Assembly: GCA_018240595.1 (NCBI GenBank)
Contig: JAFEFL010000043.1
Location: 100,577-164,576, forward strand
Direction: 5' to 3'
Length of the DNA stretch: 64,000 nucleotides
Source: Pseudomonadota bacterium
GTDB lineage: Bacteria; Pseudomonadota; Alphaproteobacteria; Rhizobiales; Xanthobacteraceae
The first letter of the stretch is position 1; each line of letters begins with the position of its first letter. Position numbers and translations under genes: made by a program. Below, piece after piece: positions 38,502 through 46,341 of this stretch. The notes under the pieces are model-generated. The model did no database searches, was not told where the DNA came from, and saw only the letters and a program-made list of their open reading frames with translations.

Positions 38502-39992
38502 TCAAGCACGACCTTTTTCGAGAATATCAAACACTTCAGAAGTTTGACTGCGACTAGTCGACCGCCTGTCTAGGCCAGATTTTAGATATTTGAGGGGCGA
38601 CAGTCCCAAATCAAATTCTGGCTTTGAATTTACGAGATCTTCAAGTTCGAGCAGCAACTCCCCGCCCCGATTGCCATCCATCTGCTCAATCAGACATCTG
38701 AGGGCTACGAGGTTAATTTCCATCGGGGTTCCCGGAAATCGCCTTAAATTTCCCAGGAAAGATGCTGCGCCTTTAGTGTCCCCTGCTAAGGCGCAGGCCA
38801 TCGCTTTACCAAAAATAGTAAAAGCCTGATTGTATCCAAAGCCCTCGGCCTCCGAGAAGCCAATAAATGCCTCTTCTCCGCGTCCTTCCGATAGCGCTTG
38901 ATTTGCTTGTCGGATCGCCTCATTGCCATCCTTCTTGCGAACATCTATTTGAAGCTTTCGCCGCACATTGGTGACGCTAACCGTGCCTTTCTCGATTTGC
39001 TCTTTTATCGTTGCAATAGCGGGATCGTCTGGCTCGAGCTTCTCGGCCTGACCAATGTCTGCGAGCGCGCCGGACCTGTCCCCCAAAAGAAACTTAACTT
39101 TGGCACGCCCCAGGTATTGAGTATGCCAGTTTGGACTCTGTGCAATATTGCGGTTGAAGGCTTCTAAGGCCTTGTCGTACCGCCCGGCTAGAAGATACTC
39201 GCGGGCGCCTTCATATTGCTCCGCCGAATCTTTGCTTTCCGATTCTGGCGCACCGATTTCTTGCGATGGCAGCGCTTGAGGACGTTTAGATTCGAGCTTG
39301 CTGATCGCTTGTTGTGTTAGATCGTTAACCGCTGATTGCTGAATCGCGGTCTTAAGTGCAATGTCCATATCCTGAATGGATTGAAATTCTCTATCGGCGA
39401 TTTCGATCAGACCGGCGAGCGCGCGAAATTTTCTAGCTATCTCTTTTGGTATCTCACTCGTCGACTTGTATTGTATATCATGCTCAATTTCCGCCCATGC
39501 GTGTTGCAAGATAGTGCGCACCTGGATTTCGCATATCATTCCCTTAAATTTTTTGAATTCTTTAAGCTTTAATCGCTCGTCGGTATGCTTCACTAGATAA
39601 TGGACGCTTTGATAGCCAAAATTCTTGGTATCAGATCGCTCCTCTCCGACGTCTTTCTTCCATTCAACCGCGAATGTCTTTTCGATAATATCGCATACGG
39701 CGCCTACTAGTTTCGGGGTAAACACAATTATCCTAACGGCCGCTAGATCAGTTACTTCCTTCAAAGGATTATCGTATTTGAGCGAGCCATCATCGTTGCG
39801 CTTGCTTATCTTGCGTTCAAAGCTGTCAACTTCTTTTGCGCGCGCATCGATAGATTGGAAGTTGATGCCTTCCTCTCTCAATATCTCAATCAATATTCTC
39901 CGGACATCAGTAGAGTATGCTTCGAACTTCGGTCGATCGACCGCGTAAGTATGAACGTTCTTTTCGATAGAAGGCTCTGATTGCGCGGGCAT
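38502..39992 (-). CDS. RelA/SpoT-domain protein with TPR-like repeats (alarmone synthetase-like)
   Basis: The 496-residue protein begins with a RelA/SpoT nucleotidyltransferase domain (about 20-200). Visible motifs are ARAKEVDSFERK (50-61), DLAAVRIIVF with Asp82 and Arg87, GYQSVHYLV (126-134) and EIQVRTILQHAWAEIEHDI (155-173). These include the residues that bind ATP and the GDP/GTP acceptor, so (p)ppGpp or a related pyrophosphorylated product is plausible. No HD hydrolase domain is present. Residues about 235-470 are helical TPR-like repeats. The ATG at 39992 has CAAGGACC upstream; longer in-frame starts are not needed. The gene is AT-rich compared with neighbours (one 60-base line at 39541 is 33% GC by hand count), indicating recent acquisition. 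Confidence 0.85.
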   Translation of the reverse strand: MPAQSEPSIEKNVHTYAVDRPKFEAYSTDVRRILIEILREEGINFQSIDARAKEVDSFERKISKRNDDGSLKYDNPLKEVTDLAAVRIIVFTPKLVGAVCDIIEKTFAVEWKKDVGEERSDTKNFGYQSVHYLVKHTDERLKLKEFKKFKGMICEIQVRTILQHAWAEIEHDIQYKSTSEIPKEIARKFRALAGLIEIADREFQSIQDMDIALKTAIQQSAVNDLTQQAISKLESKRPQALPSQEIGAPESESKDSAEQYEGAREYLLAGRYDKALEAFNRNIAQSPNWHTQYLGRAKVKFLLGDRSGALADIGQAEKLEPDDPAIATIKEQIEKGTVSVTNVRRKLQIDVRKKDGNEAIRQANQALSEGRGEEAFIGFSEAEGFGYNQAFTIFGKAMACALAGDTKGAASFLGNLRRFPGTPMEINLVALRCLIEQMDGNRGGELLLELEDLVNSKPEFDLGLSPLKYLKSGLDRRSTSRSQTSEVFDILEKGRA

Positions 39993-40185
39993 TATTGGTC
40001 CTTGAGGCCACACGTCTTGATTGTATAGCTGAAGGCGGCCAGCGCAAGACGTTTCCTGATTCCGGGGGGTGGATGAAAGTGCGCAGCGAAGGCCACACCC
40101 CGCGCGTGCACAACCCATCGCAAGCGTGTGGCGAGACGGTGCCGCAAGCGATCTAGGTCTTGAAATCCACCGCGGCCTCTCCCGG

Positions 40186-40294
40186 CCCTCATGGTCAGGA
40201 GCACCCGAACGGCGCGTCTCGAACCATGGGACCGCCGCTCCTTCGAGGCGCATCGCTAACGCGATGCCCCTCTGGGTGAGGACGGTTCGAGACG
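40186..40294. repeat. Compound REP-like palindromes between the RelA/SpoT gene and brnA
   Basis: The gap 39993-40310 (318 bases) contains no gene. From 40186 it holds CCCTCATGGT...ACCATGGG arms, a CGCATCG-CTAA-CGCGATGC-type hairpin and a GTTCGAGACGACGG end, the same palindrome family seen in rhizobial intergenic DNA but rearranged. It marks the right edge of the acquired segment that starts after thiC. Confidence 0.65.
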
Positions 40295-40310
40295 ACGGAT
40301 TTTTGAGGCG

Positions 40311-40535
40311 CTACTTCCCCGCCACCTTCCTCAGCGCCTGATTAATCCGCTCCTGCCAGCCCGGCCCATCCGCCTGGAAGAAATCCAGCACGTCGCGGTC
40401 GAGGCGCAGGGTCACCTGCTCCTTCGCGCCCGGAATGGAAGGCTTGTCCGGCGGCAGCTCCGCCGGCTTGGTGGTCGCTTGCTTGAAAGCCTTCTCGGCT
40501 TCGCTGCGGGAATCGCGGAAGGGGGTGCGTGCCAT
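40311..40535 (-). CDS. BrnA-like antitoxin (orphan)
   Basis: This 74-residue protein has the BrnA antitoxin pattern: GAKEQVTLRLDRDVLDFFQA followed by DGPGWQERINQALRKV, a ribbon-helix-helix DNA-binding core. BrnA normally neutralises the BrnT RNase toxin encoded just upstream on the same strand. Here no BrnT-like open frame is present upstream (40536-40729) or downstream, so the toxin is missing. The ATG is at 40535. It may be a degraded toxin-antitoxin remnant or a stand-alone regulator. Confidence 0.75.
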   Translation of the reverse strand: MARTPFRDSRSEAEKAFKQATTKPAELPPDKPSIPGAKEQVTLRLDRDVLDFFQADGPGWQERINQALRKVAGK

Positions 40536-40729
40536 GCGCCGATGATAGCATGGCGGCGCGCCGCCGCGCGCCTCCCGGTCGACCGGCCGAGGCCGCGGGA
40601 GCAGAAGACAGACGGCGCCGCCGGTCGGACGACCTGACACCATTTCTGCCCGCCGCATCGGCCTACCACCTTATCGGGCATTCAGTCTTTATACTCTCTA
40701 AAGTTGTATCCTTCAGGGAGTACGCCCTC

Positions 40730-41173
40730 ATGCCCCGCCTCCGCCCGCTCGCGCTTGCCACCGCCTTCTCCGCCGCGCTTCTCGGCCCGGCGCTGCTCGC
40801 CGCGCCGCCGGCGCGGGCGCAGTCCGCCGCCTGCGTCAATCTGCTGGCCGGCGCCGGTTACGCCGCCTGGATGGGCGTGAAGTTCGGCGACAGCTATTAC
40901 TGGTCCGACAGCTTCCCGATCGGCCAGTATCGCTGCGTCAAGCTGCCGGTGTCCGGCATGGTCGACAACGCGCCCTACACCGTCGTCGTCTCCGCCGTGC
41001 TCGGCTCGTCCAAGGTGCCGTGCAAGCAGGCGCCGTCGCCGTACAATTCCAAGGACAGCAATTCCGTCGTCTACAATGCCTGGGGCACGACGCTGAACGT
41101 GTCGTGCGAAATGCCGACGGCCGCGGCGAACGCCATGGCGGTCAAGGGCGACGAGCCGCCGCCGGCGAAGTGA
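40730..41173 (+). CDS. Hypothetical secreted protein
   Basis: This 147-residue protein has a signal peptide ending PARAQ and a mature part with four Cys (AACVNLL, YRCVKLP, VPCKQAP, VSCEMPT) likely to form disulfides. It contains no family I recognise. The ATG at 40730 has a GGGAG ribosome-binding site. It is probably a small periplasmic protein. Confidence 0.75.
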   Translation: MPRLRPLALATAFSAALLGPALLAAPPARAQSAACVNLLAGAGYAAWMGVKFGDSYYWSDSFPIGQYRCVKLPVSGMVDNAPYTVVVSAVLGSSKVPCKQAPSPYNSKDSNSVVYNAWGTTLNVSCEMPTAAANAMAVKGDEPPPAK

Positions 41174-41267
41174 GCTTTCGGCCGTCGCCCCTGTGACCCA
41201 CGTCACACGGGCGCTGGCCGCGCCGCGCTAGCCTCCCTCGGCAGTCGGGCCATCAGGGAGGCATCTC

Positions 41268-42209
41268 ATGAAATCCGCCGCCGCGTTTCTCATCGCCGGC
41301 GCGCTCGCCGCGTCGCTCGCGGCATCGCCCGCTCTCGCCCAGGCCGCGCCGGACAACGACAAAAAGAGCGTCGAGAAGATGAACGCCTATGTCGGCTGCA
41401 TCAACCGGCTGTCGGAGCGTTCCTATCAGTCGCGCGATCGCTACTTCTCCTGGGCGGCGAAAAGCGGCCCGACCGGCAAGGAGCGCATCATCTACGGCAC
41501 CTACACCATCTACGACACCTCCGACTGCAAGAAGAACGTCGACAAGGCCAATGCGCTGGAGCCGCACGATGCCGGCCTCGAGGCCGCGGCGAGCGCTTAT
41601 GCCGCCGCCGTCGGCGCGCTCGAGCCGCTGCTGAAGGAAGCCGACGACTACTACACGCAGGAGAACTACAAGGACGACAAGATGGCCAAGGGCAAGGCCC
41701 TGCATCCGCGCCTCGTCGCGGCGTGGGACGCCTTCGCGAGCGCCGACCAGAAGCTGCGCGGCGAAGTCGAAGCCATCAACGACAAGCGCGCGCTGGAGAA
41801 GCTCGCCGCCATCGAGCAGAGCGAGGGCAAGAAGGCGCGCTATCACGTCGAGGCGACGATGATCCAGGCCAAGCGCGTGCTGCGCGCCGAAACCGCGGCC
41901 AAGCCCGACATCGCCGCCATCACCGCGGCGCTGGGCGACTACGAGGCCATCGTCAACGCCGCCGAGCCGTTCGCCTCCGGTTCGGGGCCCGACAAGATCG
42001 GCTCGATGTTCATCAGCAATGCCAAGTCGTATCTGACCACGGCGAAGCAGCTCATGCGCCGCATCCGCGACAAGACGCCCTACTCGGCGGGCGACCGCAT
42101 GATGCTAAGCCAGCAGGGCGCCGGCTGGATGGTCGAAGGCTCGCCGCCGCGTCTGATGCGCGACTACAACCAGCTCATCGACGCCTATAACCGCGGCGCC
42201 CGGATCTAG
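41268..42209 (+). CDS. DUF3829 family (YiiG-like) secreted protein
   Basis: The 313-residue protein has a signal peptide ending ASPALAQA and a helical DUF3829 domain, seen in KMNAYVGCINRLSERSYQSR, YFSWA, CKKNVDKANALEPHDAGLE and MIQAKRVLRAE. YiiG-type proteins of this family are periplasmic lipoproteins or secreted proteins of unknown function; this one has no lipobox. The ATG at 41268 has a GGGAGG ribosome-binding site. Two small genes follow on the same strand with short gaps. Confidence 0.85.
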   Translation: MKSAAAFLIAGALAASLAASPALAQAAPDNDKKSVEKMNAYVGCINRLSERSYQSRDRYFSWAAKSGPTGKERIIYGTYTIYDTSDCKKNVDKANALEPHDAGLEAAASAYAAAVGALEPLLKEADDYYTQENYKDDKMAKGKALHPRLVAAWDAFASADQKLRGEVEAINDKRALEKLAAIEQSEGKKARYHVEATMIQAKRVLRAETAAKPDIAAITAALGDYEAIVNAAEPFASGSGPDKIGSMFISNAKSYLTTAKQLMRRIRDKTPYSAGDRMMLSQQGAGWMVEGSPPRLMRDYNQLIDAYNRGARI

Positions 42210-42239
42210 GCGCCCGGCGGCGTCACCTCGGGGGGCGAC

Positions 42240-42527
42240 ATGAAAACCTTCGTCCGTATCCTGCTCGGCATCGATGCGCTGGCGGCGCTCGTCGTCGTCT
42301 ATTTCTTCTTCGTCGGACTGGCCGACGGCTCGGTGTCGTCGTTCAACGGCGCGCTGTGGTTCGCCCTGCTCGCCGGCGTCGCCGCCATCGTCGGCGGCGG
42401 CTGGGCGCTGCAGTCGAGCGGCCGCCGCGGCCTCGCCGCCGCGGTGCTCCTGATCCTGGCGCTGCCGGCCGTCGCCTATGCGCTGTTCATCGCGCTCATC
42501 GTCGTCACGCAACCGCGCTGGAACTAG
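42240..42527 (+). CDS. Small three-helix membrane protein
   Basis: This 95-residue protein has three hydrophobic helices (ILLGIDALAALVVVYFFFVG, ALWFALLAGVAAIVGGGWAL, AAAVLLILALPAVAYALFIA). It follows the DUF3829 gene by 30 bases and precedes the next gene by three bases, so the three are probably one transcript. A GGGGGG run lies six bases before the ATG. No family recognised. Confidence 0.75.
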   Translation: MKTFVRILLGIDALAALVVVYFFFVGLADGSVSSFNGALWFALLAGVAAIVGGGWALQSSGRRGLAAAVLLILALPAVAYALFIALIVVTQPRWN

Positions 42528-42530
42528 CCG

Positions 42531-42800
42531 ATGCTGCGCGTGCTCGCTTCTTTGGTGCTGATCGCCGCGGCCTTGGGCCCTGCCGCGGCCACGGATTTGA
42601 CGGCTGACGACCGCGCCTGGATCGCCGCCTGCGTCGCGCGGCTCGCCGCCGAGCCGGCGCCGAGCGCCGAGGTCAAGCAGCGCTATTGCGCCTGCATGCA
42701 CGAGCAGTTCGACGACAACCAGGCGGTGACGCAGACCGAGATGGAGCGCATGTATCCGCCCCTGCACCGCGCCTGCAATCGCGAGTCGGGCTGGAAGTAG
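42531..42800 (+). CDS. Small secreted Cys protein
   Basis: This 89-residue protein has a signal peptide ending AAATD and a helical mature part with Cys in WIAACVARL, YCACMHEQ and HRACNRE, a pattern of small periplasmic proteins with two disulfides. It begins three bases after the preceding stop. Its Cys spacing (C-x-C and two single Cys) resembles small periplasmic chaperone-like proteins, but I cannot name it. Confidence 0.75.
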   Translation: MLRVLASLVLIAAALGPAAATDLTADDRAWIAACVARLAAEPAPSAEVKQRYCACMHEQFDDNQAVTQTEMERMYPPLHRACNRESGWK

Positions 42801-42817
42801 CGCCTTGCCCGATGCCG

Positions 42818-44173
42818 TTACTTGGCGACGCGCAGTTGCGTGAGGCCGGTGCCGATCTGCTTGAACACCGTGCCGATGCCGCTGGCACTGGTGACCACGA
42901 AGAACTTCGCCGGATCGATCATCTTGTCCTTCGAGCCGGCGCAGTTCTGCAGCAGCGTCGAGGTCGGATCGCCGCTGGTGTTGACCTGGATGGTGTAGAT
43001 GGTGACGCCAGAACTCTTGATATTGGCGCAGGTGCCCGCCCCGGTCGTCGACAGATACATGCGGCCGTCGACGGAGGTCGAGATGCTCGAGCCGTTGCCG
43101 TACCAGCGGTCCTGCGTGTTGAGGCCGTCCGACATCAGGATGATGATGTCGGAATAGTTGTAGTTGGAGTCCTTGGCCGGCGCGGTCAGCGGCCCGCCGC
43201 CGACCAGCGATTGCCAGCCCCAGACCAGGCCGATCGGCTGGTTGGTCGAGCCGTTCGGCTGCATCTGGTCGACCAGGTTGCTCAAGGCGGTCCAGTTATA
43301 GGTCAGGCCCATCATCGCCGCCGGACAGGCGTCGTATTGCTCCGCCGGCCATTTTGAAGCCGCCGTGGTGCCCGGCTGGGTTACGACCTGGTCCCAGGTG
43401 GACGTGCCCGGGCTGCTCGACGGACCGCGATCGGTCACGCAGCCGTTCCAGGTGTTGTGATTGGCGGTGACCCAGCTGCCGTAGCAGGTGCCGTACCACA
43501 GCGTGCCGTTGCAGGTCTTGTTGGCGGCGTTCCAGTCGGTCCAGTCGATATAGCTGGCGTTGTAGTTGGTGGCGCCGATATTGACGTCCTTGGCGAACGG
43601 AACGATCGACACATAGACGTCGCCGTTTGTCGATGCCGCGCCCTGCAACTGCGTCAGCAGGTCTTTGGTCGCGGATTTCAGCGCCGTCATCTTGCCGGCG
43701 TCGGCCATCGATCCGGTGTTGTCCAGCACCAGCGCCACGCGCAGGCGAGTCGTGCCCCAGGCCGCGGTCGCCGAACCGCTGACGGTCACGCTGTTGAGAC
43801 CGATGACGCCGAGAAAGACGGTCGCCACCGACGCCGCCCCGTTGACGACGATCTTCGTGCCGCCGGCGGTCGTGTACGAGGCCGTGACCACGATGTTCTT
43901 GGCCTCCGGCTGATTGAGCATCGCCTGCACATAATTCGAGGCTTTGGTGTTGAGATCCGTGCTGCTCAAGCTGGCCGCGTCCCGCGACAGCATCAGCGCC
44001 GCGGAGTCGAGCGCGCCTTGCAAGGCCGTTTTCACCTTGTTGGCGTGGGTGTAGTCCACCGCCGCGCCAACGGTGCCGACCAGCGGCAATGTGGCGAGCG
44101 CAAAGGTGATCGCGACATTGCCGCTGCGTTCGCGACCGAATGCCACGAGCCGGCGATAGAACTGCGTTAACAT
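42818..44173 (-). CDS. TadE/TadG-like pilus-assembly protein with von Willebrand A domain
   Basis: This 451-residue protein has an N-terminal TadE/TadG-like hydrophobic helix (SGNVAITFALATLPLVGTVGAAVDY, about 18-42), a TadE-type region and a vWA domain (about 145-430) whose MIDAS motif is LVLDNTGSM. The middle of the vWA domain is a long Gly/Asn/Thr/Trp-rich insert with eight Cys (CNGTLWYGTC, GCVTD, DACPAAM and others). Such proteins are envelope-anchored and help pilus or adhesion functions. No tad locus genes are adjacent. The ATG at 44173 is clear. Confidence 0.84.
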   Translation of the reverse strand: MLTQFYRRLVAFGRERSGNVAITFALATLPLVGTVGAAVDYTHANKVKTALQGALDSAALMLSRDAASLSSTDLNTKASNYVQAMLNQPEAKNIVVTASYTTAGGTKIVVNGAASVATVFLGVIGLNSVTVSGSATAAWGTTRLRVALVLDNTGSMADAGKMTALKSATKDLLTQLQGAASTNGDVYVSIVPFAKDVNIGATNYNASYIDWTDWNAANKTCNGTLWYGTCYGSWVTANHNTWNGCVTDRGPSSSPGTSTWDQVVTQPGTTAASKWPAEQYDACPAAMMGLTYNWTALSNLVDQMQPNGSTNQPIGLVWGWQSLVGGGPLTAPAKDSNYNYSDIIILMSDGLNTQDRWYGNGSSISTSVDGRMYLSTTGAGTCANIKSSGVTIYTIQVNTSGDPTSTLLQNCAGSKDKMIDPAKFFVVTSASGIGTVFKQIGTGLTQLRVAK

Positions 44174-44535
44174 GCGTTGCTCCGGCTGACGCTAAGAAAA
44201 ATTCACCAATGCGTCAGACGGCAACGGTCATAGTTTCCACTTTTAAACCCTGCGTATATCGGATCTCGGAAAAACCGGGGTCGATGCTAAGTCTGTGCGC
44301 GCGTGCATGCTGGCAAGCCGCGCGCGATCAATGACTTGGTCGGTAAACGGAACTTATCCATTATCTGTCGAAGGCCGCTGACAATCGAACAGAGTGGACG
44401 CCGCCGCGCGGCGACAGCGCTCGACGCGCCGCGTTCATTAAAATTGTCGCGAAGGATGCAACGCATCGTTCAGCACGGCAGCGGCCGGGAAGTGTCTTGG
44501 TCCCCGGCCGCTGTCTCCGCGCCGCGTTGCCGCGC
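44174..44535. other. Intergenic region with a GC hairpin at 44479-44513
   Basis: This 362-base gap holds no gene that I can support. It contains an AT-rich patch near 44230-44370 and a perfect 11-base stem CAGCGGCCGGG / CCCGGCCGCTG with a 13-base loop. The hairpin is 22 bases after the stop of the minus-strand gene at 44536, so it could end that transcript, although no T-tract follows. Confidence 0.45.
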
Positions 44536-44943
44536 TTAGTATCGCGCGTAGTTGACGCGCGGCTCGGTCACCGCGACGCCGACCAGCGTGCCGCCCACCG
44601 CGCCGATGCCGGCGCCGATCAGCGCGCCGCCGCCCGAGGTGAGCGCCGAGCCGGCGATGGCGCAAGGCGGACAAACCGCGGCGCCGATGATGGCGCCGAT
44701 CACCGCGCCACCGATCGGATAGAGCAGCGGGTCGGAGGGCAGCCCGGTCGCGGCGTAGACCGGCCGCTGCGCGTAATAGTCCCGGTCGGCGGCATAGGCC
44801 GGGACACGTTCGTAGCGGTGATGATAGGCGGCGTGGTGCCGATAGTGATGCCGGGGATGATAGGGTTCGGCGGCGAAGGCCGAGGCCGGAAGCAAGGCGC
44901 CGAGCACGGTGGCTGCGCAGAGTACGGTAGCGAACTTACGCAT
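44536..44943 (-). CDS. His/Tyr-rich secreted protein with glycine zipper
   Basis: This 135-residue protein has a signal peptide ending AFAAE and a His/Tyr-rich segment (about 25-65: YHPRHHYRHHAAYHHRYERV) likely to bind metal. A Gly/Ala/Ile-rich glycine-zipper domain follows (about 72-120), able to form a membrane hairpin, with two Cys in AVCPPCAIAG. The ATG at 44943 has AGGAG nine bases upstream. It is possibly a metal-binding or stress-related envelope protein; function is unknown. Confidence 0.8.
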   Translation of the reverse strand: MRKFATVLCAATVLGALLPASAFAAEPYHPRHHYRHHAAYHHRYERVPAYAADRDYYAQRPVYAATGLPSDPLLYPIGGAVIGAIIGAAVCPPCAIAGSALTSGGGALIGAGIGAVGGTLVGVAVTEPRVNYARY

Positions 44944-45114
44944 GGAGCTGTCTCCTGATTTCCAGCCCCGCTCGCTAACAAAGCGATGCGGCATCCGTTC
45001 CGCTGAATTCATGCGCTGCCGGGCCCCGGTACCGGCCACGATTTCTCCACAGTGGAACCCACAATCGGCATCTGCGTTTTGGTCTCAATCCCGCCACCGG
45101 AGCCTGCAGCCGCC

Positions 45115-45369
45115 GTGAGTTCCTTCAGCGATCTGATCAAGACCCTCGACCAGCCCGACAACGCCGTACAATTGCGCCATCTCGGTGCGACCGCTGACGT
45201 TTTGAAATATGCGCCGCCGCGCCTGCGCGCCGATGCCGGCGACCAGGTGGTCGCCCGCGCCGTGGCCGACGCGGCTTACTGGCGCGAGCGGGCTTTCAAG
45301 GCCGAGACAAAGCTGCGGGCGCTGGAAACGCGCGTACAGCAACTCGCCAAGCGCGCGCAGGGCCGCTAG
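45115..45369 (+). CDS. Small coiled-coil protein
   Basis: The 84-residue reading MSSFSDLIKTLDQPDNAVQL continues with a basic coiled-coil (EYWRERAFKAETKLRALETR-like segment near the end). The GTG at 45115 is the likely start because the upstream in-frame extension (from GTG 45052) reads a hydrophobic, Pro-rich string with no domain. No family is recognised. The call is moderate because neither start has a strong ribosome-binding site. Confidence 0.5.
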   Translation: MSSFSDLIKTLDQPDNAVQLRHLGATADVLKYAPPRLRADAGDQVVARAVADAAYWRERAFKAETKLRALETRVQQLAKRAQGR

Positions 45370-45378
45370 CGAACCGCC

Positions 45379-46017
45379 TTACAGCCTCACCGCCACGATG
45401 ATGCGGGTGCCGAGGCCGATCAGCACGGTGCCGAGCGCGCGTTCGATCCATATGCGCGCCCGCGCATAGGCCGCCTGCACGCGCGGCCGCGAAAACACGA
45501 AGGCCACCGTCGTGTACCACGAGATCTCCTGCACGCCGACGATCGCTACCGCGGCCAGGCGCACCCACAGCGGCGCGTCATGCGGCAGCAGCGCCACGAA
45601 AATGCTGGTGAAGAAGATCACGATCTTCGGATTGCCGAGGCTGAGCCAGGCGCCGACCAGGATCGCGCGGCCAACGCCGTCGCGCGATGCCGCCGGTTGC
45701 GGCGCCGCTTCCGCCGCCGCCTGCTGCGCGCGGCTGTGCCGCCAGGCGTTGATGCCGAGCCAGATCAGATAAGCGCCGCCGGCAAGCTGGATCACGCCAT
45801 ACAGCGTCGCGAACTGCGTCATCAGCAGCGCGATGCCGAAACACGCCGCCGCCGCCCAGAACGTCGCGGCAATCGCAACACCGGCGCCTAACCCGACGCC
45901 GACGCTCAGGCTGCGTCCGGCCGCGGCCCGGCTCACCATGAGGAAAGCCGGTCCCGGACTGATGATGCCGAGCAGGTTGGCTAAAGCGAGAGCAGCCAGA
46001 GGCCAGGCGTATGACAT
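45379..46017 (-). CDS. LysE/RhtB family amino-acid exporter
   Basis: This 212-residue inner-membrane protein has six helices and the LysE/RhtB signature ANLLGIISPGPAFLMVSRAA near its start, with SLGNPKIVIFFTSIF in the middle. Family members export amino acids or small metabolites. The ATG at 46017 follows AAGGAT. Substrate unknown. Confidence 0.92.
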   Translation of the reverse strand: MSYAWPLAALALANLLGIISPGPAFLMVSRAAAGRSLSVGVGLGAGVAIAATFWAAAACFGIALLMTQFATLYGVIQLAGGAYLIWLGINAWRHSRAQQAAAEAAPQPAASRDGVGRAILVGAWLSLGNPKIVIFFTSIFVALLPHDAPLWVRLAAVAIVGVQEISWYTTVAFVFSRPRVQAAYARARIWIERALGTVLIGLGTRIIVAVRL

Positions 46018-46093
46018 GCGCGGGCATCCTTCATTGCCATCGATGCGGAATGAAAGATTGCGCCGCCTTTGGCCGCCGCACAAGCCGCCGCGG

Positions 46094-46267
46094 CTAGCGC
46101 CGTCCGGCCACCAGCCAGATCAACAGGCCCAGCACCGGCAGCAGCAGGATCAGCAGAATCCAGAACAGCTTGGAGCCGCTGGTATGTCCGCTCTTGAGGA
46201 TCTGCAGGATGGCCCAGATATCGGCCACCAGAATGATGAGGCCCAGGAGGCCGCCTTCAATGCCCAT
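46094..46267 (-). CDS. PLDc_N-type small membrane protein
   Basis: This 57-residue protein reads MGIEGGLLGLIILVADIWAI and then LQILKSGHTS..KLFWILLI..LLPVLGLLIWLVAGRR. The two-helix hairpin with SG-x-K-LFWILLILLLPVLG is the phospholipase-D N-terminal (PLDc_N) module, which occurs alone in many small membrane proteins. The ATG at 46267 has AAAAGGA upstream. It lies 77 bases upstream of the LysE gene on the same strand and may share its transcript. Function unknown. Confidence 0.8.
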   Translation of the reverse strand: MGIEGGLLGLIILVADIWAILQILKSGHTSGSKLFWILLILLLPVLGLLIWLVAGRR

Positions 46268-46341
46268 CGCCCGTCCTTTTCGTCGCCGTCAGCCGCCATC
46301 AACGGCCGATCGGCGCCGAAAGTTCCGCGACGCACCTGGCG

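Noticed and set aside
44479..44513. GC-rich hairpin as an intrinsic terminator
   Set aside because: The stem is perfect, but there is no T-tract on either side, so I recorded it only as a hairpin inside the intergenic entry.
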